Below, in pieces: positions 1-5,735 of a DNA stretch of 6,229 nucleotides. Origin of the DNA: Gammaproteobacteria bacterium. Its GTDB lineage: Bacteria; Pseudomonadota; Gammaproteobacteria; Burkholderiales; Burkholderiaceae_C. A program made the position numbers and the translations under genes. The stretch is taken from NCBI GenBank assembly GCA_018903185.1, contig JAHIQV010000075.1, positions 1 through 6,229 on the forward strand, written 5' to 3'. Each line of letters begins with the position of its first letter. The first letter of the stretch is position 1. Under the pieces are notes generated by a model, which was given only the letters and a program-made list of their open reading frames with translations, made no database searches and had not been told where the DNA came from.

Positions 1-1145
1 ACGAGCTGGGCGTGGCCGAGCCGGTGATCCAGCAGCAGGGCGCGGACCGCATTGTGGTGCAGCTGCCCGGCGTGCAGGACACGGCCAAGGCCAAGGACAT
101 CCTGGGCCGCACCGCGACGCTGGAGATGCGCCTGGTGGACGAGAGCGCCGAAGGGCGCGCCGCCGCCGACGGCACGGGGCCGGTGCCGTTCGGCGCCGAC
201 CGCTTCCCGATGCGTGACGGGCGCCCGGCGATCGTCAAGAAGCAGGTGCTGGCCACGGGCGAGAACCTGACCGATGCGCAGGCGGGCTTTGACTCGCAGC
301 AGCAGGAACCGAGCGTGACGCTCTACATGGACGCCAAGGGCGGGCGCGTCATGCGCGACGTCAGCCGCGAGAACATTGGCAAGGGCATGGCGATCATCCT
401 GTTCGAAAAGGGCAAGGGCGAGGCGATTTCCGTGGCCACCATCCGCGGTGAACTGGGCAACCGCTTCCAGATATCGGGCAGCATGAACATCGTCGAGGCC
501 AACGACCTGGCGCTGCTGCTGCGCGCGGGTTCGCTGGCCGCCCCGATGGAGATCATCGAGGAGCGCACCATCGGTCCGAGCCTGGGCGCCGACAACATCG
601 CCAAGGGCTTCAACAGCGTGATGTGGGGCTTTGCGGTGATCGTGCTGTTCATGTGCGTCTACTACATGCTGTTTGGCGTGTTTTCCAGCCTGGCGCTGGG
701 TTTCAACCTGGTGTTGCTGGTGGCGGTGCTGTCGATGCTGCAGGCCACGCTGACGCTGCCCGGCATTGCCGCCATGGCGCTGGCGCTGGGCATGGCGATC
801 GACTCCAACGTGCTGATCAACGAGCGCGTGCGCGAGGAACTGCGCAACGGCGCGGCGCCGCAGTCGGCCATCAACGCGGGCTACGAACACGCCTGGGGCA
901 CCATCCTGGACTCCAACGTCACGACCCTGATTGCCGGTATCGCACTGCTGATTTTCGGCTCGGGCCCGGTGCGCGGGTTTGCGGTGGTGCACTGCATCGG
1001 CATCCTGACCAGCATGTTCTCGTCGGTGGTGTTTTCCCGCGGACTGGTCAACCTCTGGTATGGCCGTCAGAAGAAGCTCAAGACCGTGTCGATCGGCACC
1101 GTGTGGCGGGCCGGCGGCAAGGCACCCGCGATCAAGGCCGACTGA
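1..1145 (+). CDS. secD: Protein translocase subunit SecD, 5'-truncated by the window edge
   Basis: SecD is an inner-membrane RND-type protein that works with SecF. It uses the proton-motive force to help pull preproteins through SecYEG on the periplasmic side. The reading frame is open to the left edge (codons from position 3 read E-L-G before the Val codon at 12), so that GTG is internal and the true start lies outside. About 380 codons are visible of a family length near 620. Numbering from the Val at 12: the end of the first periplasmic domain is at about 1-190 (IVVQLPG at 14-20, LGRTATLEMR at 31-40). IGPSLGADNI follows at 187-196, then five membrane segments at about 202-221, 225-246, 250-268, 300-316 and 322-345. 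The TM4 signature GMAIDSNVLINERVREE (260-276) carries the conserved Asp implicated in proton transport. SNVTTLIAG and FGSGPVRGFAV are also typical. The gene ends at TGA 1143-1145, 24 nt before secF, as expected for a secDF operon. No frameshift is seen. Confidence 0.97.
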   Translation, partial: ELGVAEPVIQQQGADRIVVQLPGVQDTAKAKDILGRTATLEMRLVDESAEGRAAADGTGPVPFGADRFPMRDGRPAIVKKQVLATGENLTDAQAGFDSQQQEPSVTLYMDAKGGRVMRDVSRENIGKGMAIILFEKGKGEAISVATIRGELGNRFQISGSMNIVEANDLALLLRAGSLAAPMEIIEERTIGPSLGADNIAKGFNSVMWGFAVIVLFMCVYYMLFGVFSSLALGFNLVLLVAVLSMLQATLTLPGIAAMALALGMAIDSNVLINERVREELRNGAAPQSAINAGYEHAWGTILDSNVTTLIAGIALLIFGSGPVRGFAVVHCIGILTSMFSSVVFSRGLVNLWYGRQKKLKTVSIGTVWRAGGKAPAIKAD

Positions 1146-1158
1146 GCGGCACACCTTC

Positions 1159-1163
1159 AAGGA
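1159..1163 (+). promoter_or_regulatory. Shine-Dalgarno of secF
   Basis: AAGGA lies 6 nt before the ATG at 1170, good ribosome-binding spacing, and supports that ATG as the secF start. The whole secD-secF gap is 24 nt with no room for a promoter, which implies co-transcription from upstream of secD. Confidence 0.75.
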
Positions 1164-1169
1164 ACCAGC

Positions 1170-2126
1170 ATGGAGTTTTTCCGCATCCAGAAGGACATCC
1201 CGTTCATGAAGCACGCCATCGTGCTGAACGCGATTTCCGCCATCACTTTCGTCGCCGCGGTCGCGTTCCTCGTGCTCCGCGGACTCAACCTGTCGGTGGA
1301 GTTCACGGGCGGCACGGTCATGGAGGTGGCCTACGAGCAGCCGGCCGACCTGGCCGCCGTGCGCCAGGTGGTCGAGTCCCTGGGCTACGCCGATGTGCCG
1401 GTGCAGAACTTCGGCACGTCGCGCGATGTGTTGCTGCGCCTGCCGGTGCTGGCGGGCAAGAGCTCGGGCGAGCAGAGCGAGGCTGCACTGGCCGCGCTCA
1501 AGGCGCAGAACCCCGCGGTGGAGCTGCGCCGTTCCGAGTTTGTGGGCCCGCAGGTGGGCCAGGAGCTGGTGGAGGACGGCCTCAAGGCGCTGGCGCTGGT
1601 GATCGTCGGCATCATGATCTATCTGGCGGTGCGCTTCGAGTGGAAATACGCCGTCTCGGCCATCATCGCCAACCTGCACGACGTGGTCATCATCCTGGGC
1701 TTCTTCGCCTTCTTCCAGTGGGAGTTTTCGCTCGCCGTGCTGGCGGCGGTGCTGGCGGTGCTGGGTTATTCGGTCAACGAATCCGTGGTGATTTTTGACC
1801 GCATCCGCGAGAGTTTCCGCCGCCACCGCAAGAAGACGACGCCGCAGATCATCGACAACGCGATCACCTCCACGATCAGCCGGACCATCATCACCCACGG
1901 TTCGACCCAGATCATGGTGCTGTCGATGCTGCTGTTTGGCGGTCCGACGCTGTACTACTTCGCGCTGGCCCTGACCATCGGCATCCTGTTCGGCATCTAT
2001 TCGTCGGTGTTTGTGGCCGCGGCCATCGCCATGTGGCTGGGCATCAAGCGCGAAGACCTGATCAAGCCGGGCAACAAGGCATCCGAGGTCGATCCCGGCG
2101 ACCCCAACGGGGGGGCAGTGGTCTAA
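1170..2126 (+). CDS. secF: Protein translocase subunit SecF, complete
   Basis: SecF is the inner-membrane partner of SecD. The pair assists late steps of Sec-dependent export and membrane-protein release using the proton gradient. At 318 aa it matches the usual family length. TM1 is at about 15-36. The periplasmic domain opens with LSVEFTGGTVMEV (41-53), the classic SecF entry motif, and runs to EFVGPQVGQEL (123-133). Five further segments lie at about 138-156, 164-182, 187-207, 243-263 and 265-290. The TM4 signature GYSVNESVVIFDRIRE (199-214) is intact and includes the conserved Asp before RIRE. TSTISRTIITHGSTQ (233-247) is the conserved stretch before TM5. The start is the ATG at 1170, chosen for its Shine-Dalgarno and for family length. 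The polar C-terminal tail (about 291-318) is cytosolic and Gly/Pro/Asp-rich near its end, where the DNA carries a run of seven G (2109-2115). Confidence 0.98.
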   Translation: MEFFRIQKDIPFMKHAIVLNAISAITFVAAVAFLVLRGLNLSVEFTGGTVMEVAYEQPADLAAVRQVVESLGYADVPVQNFGTSRDVLLRLPVLAGKSSGEQSEAALAALKAQNPAVELRRSEFVGPQVGQELVEDGLKALALVIVGIMIYLAVRFEWKYAVSAIIANLHDVVIILGFFAFFQWEFSLAVLAAVLAVLGYSVNESVVIFDRIRESFRRHRKKTTPQIIDNAITSTISRTIITHGSTQIMVLSMLLFGGPTLYYFALALTIGILFGIYSSVFVAAAIAMWLGIKREDLIKPGNKASEVDPGDPNGGAVV

Positions 2127-2138
2127 GCACAAACACCC

Positions 2139-2175
2139 GGACTCAGCCCACCTGTTCGTCGAAAGCTCTGAGTCC
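2139..2175. repeat. Inverted repeat between secF and the DUF1631 gene
   Basis: GGACTCAG (2139-2146) and CTGAGTCC (2168-2175) are perfect 8-bp inverted arms separated by 21 nt. The spacer holds a smaller palindrome, TTCGTCGAA (2155-2163). No T-run follows, so it is a poor intrinsic terminator. It lies just upstream of a candidate -10 element, so it could be an operator or a transcript-end hairpin of the secDF unit. The match is seen directly, but its function is guesswork and chance cannot be excluded. Confidence 0.35.
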
Positions 2176-2180
2176 ATTCG

Positions 2181-2189
2181 TGTCATACT
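2181..2189 (+). promoter_or_regulatory. Candidate extended -10 promoter for the DUF1631 gene
   Basis: TGTCATACT fits the extended -10 pattern TG-N-hexamer, with CATACT matching TATAAT at four of six positions. No good -35 is seen 16-18 bp upstream (the sequence there is around GAAAGC), which extended -10 promoters can tolerate. Transcription would begin around 2195-2197, only a few bases before the GTG at 2199. That fits the missing Shine-Dalgarno and suggests a leaderless or nearly leaderless message. Confidence 0.35.
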
Positions 2190-2198
2190 GAAACCATC

Positions 2199-4589
2199 GT
2201 GTCCCTACCTGATCAGCACGTCTCTTCTCTGGCCAAGCAGGCGCGTGAACTCTTTGTGGTTCATGTGGGGCGTGCGCTTCCCGAAGTGGTCAAGGCCTGT
2301 GACACACGGCTGGCCACCATCCTCGATCAGGCCGGTCCGGCGCGCGAGATGCAGGAGCGCCGCGACGCCTGGCTGGCGTTCCAGAAAAACCAGACCACCT
2401 GGCTGAACCAGTCCCGCAAGGCTCTGCAGCGCACCCTGCTGCCGCAAGCGGCTTCGGACAGCCTGGCCAGGAACGAGCCGGGGCGGCTGGAGTTGATGGC
2501 CGAGGGCGCCATGGACGACCAGATCCTCGCTTCGCGACTGGCGATGCGTGTGCTGGACCAGGCTTCCACCGAACTCAACGAACTGCGCCTGCGCATCCAG
2601 CACCTGGAAAAACGCCAGGAGCTGCCGCGCGGTGACGTGCTGTTGCCCGACGTCGTGACCCGCATCCTGGTGGACCAGTGGCTGGATGCGCAGATGACCC
2701 GCGAGGGCTGGTTGCTGGTGCAGGACGCCCTGGCGCCGATGTTGGCCAAGCGAATGCACGAGGCCTACCAGGCGGCCAACGAACTCCTGGTCTCCAGCGG
2801 GGTGATGGAAAAGATCGACCTGCAGGCACTGGTCAGGCGCGCACCCGGGAGCCGTTCGAACGCGCCGGCCGGAGGCGATGCGGCTGCGCAGGTTGCGGAT
2901 GGCGAAAGCCGTGGCGGTGCGACCGACCCATACGGTCCCGGGTCGGGGGCGGCACAGGCTTCGGGTGGCGTTCAGGGCAGCCCGGGCAGCCCGGGCAACA
3001 GGGACGCACAGCGCAGCGGCATGTCCTCCTCGGCCATGGGTGTGCACGAAGAAACCCGCATGATGACCAGCACTTCGCCGCTGGCCAGGGCCCGCATGCG
3101 GGCTCAGGGCGTGGTCGGTCGTCTCAAGCGCATGCTGATCGACCGGGTGGGTGGTGATTTTGAAGCGACGCAGTTGCTGCCACCCTCTCCCCACCTGGTG
3201 CAGGCGATGCAGCGCCTTGCCCCCGTGGTCAGTGTCGACGCCGGCTTGCCGCAGACCGGAAGCACCGGTTCGGGCGCGGTGTATGCGGACGCCTCCCATG
3301 TCGAGCGTGCGGCCACGGCCCTGCGCCAGCGCACCGTTGAACTCAAGCAGGCCGCCGAGACGCCCACCGAAAGGGCCACCATCGAGGTGGTGGCTCTGAT
3401 GTTCCAGAGCATCCTGGCCGAGGAGCGCATTCCGGCCACCGTGCGGGTCTGGTTTGCCCGTTTGCAGATCCCGGTGCTGCGGGTGGCGCTGGCCGAACCC
3501 GAGTTTTTCAGTGCCCTGCAACACCCGGCGCGTCGCCTGATCGATCGCATGGGTTCCTGTGTCATGGGCTTCGAGTCCAATGTCACCTCGACCGCGCTGG
3601 AGATGGAAATCAAACGCGTGGTGCAGGTGATCGAACAGTACCCGGAAACCGGACGCCGGGTGTTCCAGCTGGTGTTCGACGAGTTCCAGAAGTTCCTGTC
3701 CACCTACCTCAGCGAACAGGGCAGCGCCAGCCGGTTCGTCTCGGTGGCCCAGCAGGTGGAGCAGAAGGAAACGCTGTCGGTGCAATACACCATCGAGCTG
3801 CGCAAGCTGCTCGACGACCTGCCGGTGCGCGACGAGGTGCGCCAGTTTCTGTTCAAGGTCTGGGTCGAGGTGCTGGCGGTGGCCAGTGTCAAGTTTGGGC
3901 TCAAGCACGAAGAAACCGCGTCGCTCAAGCGGGTCGCCTCCGAGCTGTTGTGGGCGGCGAGTGCCAAACCCAACCGCAACGACCGGGCCCGGGTGATCCA
4001 GCAACTGCCCAGCATCCTGCAACGCTTGCGCCAGGGCATGGGCTTGCTCGGCTACCCGGCCGGCCTCCAGGACCAGCACATCAAGTCGGTCAGCGACACC
4101 CTGGCCGATGCGTTCATGTCGCGCACGGAGCCGATCTCGCAGGAAAGCCTGGACAAGCTCTCCGAGCGCCTGGCCAACCTGGAAGACTTCCTGCCGGAAA
4201 GCGGTACGGGCGATCTGGACCTGGACAACGAGAGCATCGAGATGATCACTGGCGTGGACTCCAGCAACATCGAGGTGATCAGGCACGGTGGCAGTCAGCC
4301 CAACGAGGCGATGCGGGCCTGGGCGGTGGAGCTGCAGATCGGCTCGTGGTTCGGTCTGGACCACAATGGCAAGCTCAACAGCGTGCAGCTGGCCTGGCGC
4401 AGCGACCGTGGCCAGCTCTACATGTTTGTGACCAACAGCGGGCGCTGTTTCCTCGTGCAGGCCAGTCGCGTGGCGGCCTATCTGCAGGCGGGCTTGCTGG
4501 TGCCGAGCGAAGACGAGGCGCTGACCGTGCGCGCCACGCGCGATGCGCTCGCCAAGCTGGACGCGAACCCCGAACGGCTGTTGAGCTGA
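2199..4589 (+). CDS. DUF1631 family protein of unknown function
   Basis: A 796-aa soluble-looking protein recognised as DUF1631 (PF07793). Homologues were sometimes mislabelled 'thymidine phosphorylase', for which nothing here gives support. No signal peptide or membrane segment is seen. The N-terminal helical part (1-212) has a probable coiled-coil stretch at about 118-140. A low-complexity Gly/Ser/Ala/Pro linker follows (about 213-290), then a largely helical core (about 292-665). The core carries family-like blocks: VRVWFARLQIPVLRVAL (415-431), FFSALQHPARRLIDRMGS (436-453) and LPVRDEVRQFLFKVWVEVL (541-559). An acidic stretch (671-681) precedes a C-terminal module (about 708-768) rich in predicted beta strand: LQIGSWFGL, VQLAWRS, LYMFVTNSGRCFLV. 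GTG at 2199 is the first start after the in-frame stop at 2169-2171. It has no visible Shine-Dalgarno, so a start further in is possible. The gene lies 72 nt after secF and converges with dprA. Family assignment is fairly sure; the function is unknown. Confidence 0.88.
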   Translation: MSLPDQHVSSLAKQARELFVVHVGRALPEVVKACDTRLATILDQAGPAREMQERRDAWLAFQKNQTTWLNQSRKALQRTLLPQAASDSLARNEPGRLELMAEGAMDDQILASRLAMRVLDQASTELNELRLRIQHLEKRQELPRGDVLLPDVVTRILVDQWLDAQMTREGWLLVQDALAPMLAKRMHEAYQAANELLVSSGVMEKIDLQALVRRAPGSRSNAPAGGDAAAQVADGESRGGATDPYGPGSGAAQASGGVQGSPGSPGNRDAQRSGMSSSAMGVHEETRMMTSTSPLARARMRAQGVVGRLKRMLIDRVGGDFEATQLLPPSPHLVQAMQRLAPVVSVDAGLPQTGSTGSGAVYADASHVERAATALRQRTVELKQAAETPTERATIEVVALMFQSILAEERIPATVRVWFARLQIPVLRVALAEPEFFSALQHPARRLIDRMGSCVMGFESNVTSTALEMEIKRVVQVIEQYPETGRRVFQLVFDEFQKFLSTYLSEQGSASRFVSVAQQVEQKETLSVQYTIELRKLLDDLPVRDEVRQFLFKVWVEVLAVASVKFGLKHEETASLKRVASELLWAASAKPNRNDRARVIQQLPSILQRLRQGMGLLGYPAGLQDQHIKSVSDTLADAFMSRTEPISQESLDKLSERLANLEDFLPESGTGDLDLDNESIEMITGVDSSNIEVIRHGGSQPNEAMRAWAVELQIGSWFGLDHNGKLNSVQLAWRSDRGQLYMFVTNSGRCFLVQASRVAAYLQAGLLVPSEDEALTVRATRDALAKLDANPERLLS
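2975..2997 (+). repeat. Short 9-bp tandem repeat in the DUF1631 linker
   Basis: The unit GGGCAGCCC occurs twice and then partially (GGGCA), encoding the Gly-Ser-Pro-Gly-Ser-Pro-Gly part of the linker at residues 260-266. Because the unit is a multiple of three, copy-number change would keep the frame and only alter linker length. Confidence 0.6.
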
Positions 4590-4634
4590 TCGTTCTGGCT
4601 TGAAGGCAGCTCGCTCGGGAGGCCGTTGCGGGTG

Positions 4635-5729
4635 TCAGCTCTGGCCTGTTCGCTGAAACAGGCCACCCGGAAGCCGCCCCACCCAGCCGTCCAGTTCCAG
4701 CTCCAGCAAGCGTGCCTGCAGGGTCGCGGTGTCGAGTCCGGTGCGCGCCTGCAGGGCGTCCAGGCTCACCGGGTCGTGGCCCAGGGCGTCGAGCAGGTCG
4801 TCGGCGGGTGGCTCCGTGGGGGAACCTTCCTCCGGAACCGCCGGTGTACCCATTCGAAGGTCTTCCAGGATGTCCTGGGCCGATTCGACCAGTTTGGCGC
4901 CTTGGCGGATGAGTGCATGGCAACCGCGCGACTGGGGTGCATGGATGGAGCCGGGAATGGCAAACACCTCGCGGCCCTGTTCCGCGGCCATGCGGGCGGT
5001 GATGAGCGAGCCGGACTGCAGCGCTGCTTCGACCACCAGGGTGCCCTGGGACAGGCCGGCAATGATGCGGTTGCGCTGCGGGAAGTTGGCGGGCAACGGG
5101 GATGTGCCGAGTGGGAATTCGCTGACGATGGCCCCGTGTTCGGCTATGCGGTGCGCGAGGTTGAGGTGCTGCCTGGGATAAACGCGGTCCAGTCCGGTGC
5201 CCACCACGGCGATGGTCCTGGCACCCGCCGCCAGGGCGCCTTCATGGGCCGCGCCATCGACCCCGAGCGCCAGACCCGACACGATGCACAAGCCGGCCTG
5301 ACCCAGGGCCTGGGCGAACTGGTGGGCGTTGGCGGCGCCCTGGTGGGTGGGGTTGCGGCTGCCGACGATGGCGAGTTTGCGCGGGTGGCTCAGAGCCTGC
5401 AGATCCCCCAGCACGTACAGCAGCAGGGGCGGGTCGGCCATCTGCAGGAGTTCGGGCGGGAAGCGTGCGTCGCCCAGACTCAGCAGGTGGTGACGGTCGG
5501 ATTCGGCCAGCCAGCTTTGCAGGCGCTCCAGCGCCGGTTCCAGTTTGTCAGGGATCTGCTGCAGGGCCTGAGCGGTGCGGGCGCCGACCACCGTCTGCAG
5601 CGCCGCCGGGCTTTGCGCGAAAACGGCATCTGGCAGGCCAAACGCGGCGAGCAGTTTGCGCGCCGTCTCGTTCCCGACACCGGGAGTCAGCAGCAGCCTC
5701 AGCCAGGCGGCCAGCTCGTCTCTGGCCAT
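4635..5729 (-). CDS. dprA: DNA-processing protein DprA (Smf), complete
   Basis: DprA binds incoming single-stranded DNA in the cytosol during natural transformation, protects it and loads RecA onto it. The 364-aa protein has the expected three parts. An N-terminal helix-hairpin-helix/SAM-like region (about 1-75) contains LTPGVGNETARKLL (14-27). The Rossmann-like core (about 80-290) carries the hallmark GSRNPT (123-128), whose Arg belongs to the family's GSR ssDNA-binding motif, plus SGLALGVDGAAH (151-162), GTGLDRVYP (177-185), FPQRNRIIAGLS (216-227), EAALQSGSLITAR (234-246) and FAIPG (256-260). After an acidic/Pro-rich linker (about 293-310), a winged-helix C-terminal domain (about 311-357) ends in LELELDGWVGRLPGGLFQR. 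ATG at 5729 is the only start after the preceding in-frame stop at 5736-5738. No purine-rich Shine-Dalgarno precedes it, so translation is probably coupled to the upstream LysM-family gene 6 nt away. It is intact with no missing motif. Presence does not prove competence, since dprA is widespread in non-competent bacteria. Confidence 0.97.
   Translation of the reverse strand: MARDELAAWLRLLLTPGVGNETARKLLAAFGLPDAVFAQSPAALQTVVGARTAQALQQIPDKLEPALERLQSWLAESDRHHLLSLGDARFPPELLQMADPPLLLYVLGDLQALSHPRKLAIVGSRNPTHQGAANAHQFAQALGQAGLCIVSGLALGVDGAAHEGALAAGARTIAVVGTGLDRVYPRQHLNLAHRIAEHGAIVSEFPLGTSPLPANFPQRNRIIAGLSQGTLVVEAALQSGSLITARMAAEQGREVFAIPGSIHAPQSRGCHALIRQGAKLVESAQDILEDLRMGTPAVPEEGSPTEPPADDLLDALGHDPVSLDALQARTGLDTATLQARLLELELDGWVGRLPGGLFQRTGQS
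4642..4665. terminator. Hairpin at the convergent 3' ends (possible transcript end)
   Basis: TGGCCTGTT (4642-4650) and AACAGGCCA (4657-4665) form a perfect 9-bp stem with a 6-nt loop. It lies in the final codons of dprA, ending 4 nt before its stop codon and about 50 nt past the DUF1631 stop. Neither strand has a T-run after the stem, so it does not fit a canonical intrinsic terminator. It may be a Rho-assisted or mRNA-stabilising 3' structure shared by both transcripts. The 45-nt gap between the two stop codons (4590-4634) holds no other obvious terminator. Confidence 0.35.
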
Positions 5730-5735
5730 GGGGTG

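Noticed and set aside
12..14. GTG at position 12 as the start of secD
   Set aside because: The frame is open to the left edge with SecD-like residues, and the visible protein lacks the N-terminal membrane segment and most of the first periplasmic domain. This is truncation by the window.
623..1798. 391-codon + strand frame spanning the secD-secF junction
   Set aside because: It overlaps two unmistakable genes in another frame, and its Arg/Gly/Ala-rich translation is typical of shifted GC-rich coding sequence.
2205..4364. Very long (719-codon) open frame antisense to the DUF1631 gene
   Set aside because: Its codons pair base-for-base with the sense codons, so stops would need TTA, CTA or TCA on the + strand, which are rare in GC-rich genes. 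The translation is rich in His, Gln, Leu, Gly and Arg as expected from complemented common codons, and it shows no domain. The sense frame has clear family motifs.
2199..4589. Thymidine phosphorylase activity for the 796-aa protein
   Set aside because: The label is an old database carry-over for this family. No phosphorylase motif or matching length pattern is visible.
4590..4634. Small gene, RNA or intrinsic terminator in the convergent gap
   Set aside because: At 45 nt, with no T-run and no stable stem inside it, nothing can be supported beyond the hairpin in the adjacent dprA coding end.
4375..4923. 182-codon - strand frame overlapping the dprA 3' end and the DUF1631 3' end
   Set aside because: It is an Arg/Pro/Gly-rich shadow that conflicts with both real genes and has no recognisable motif.
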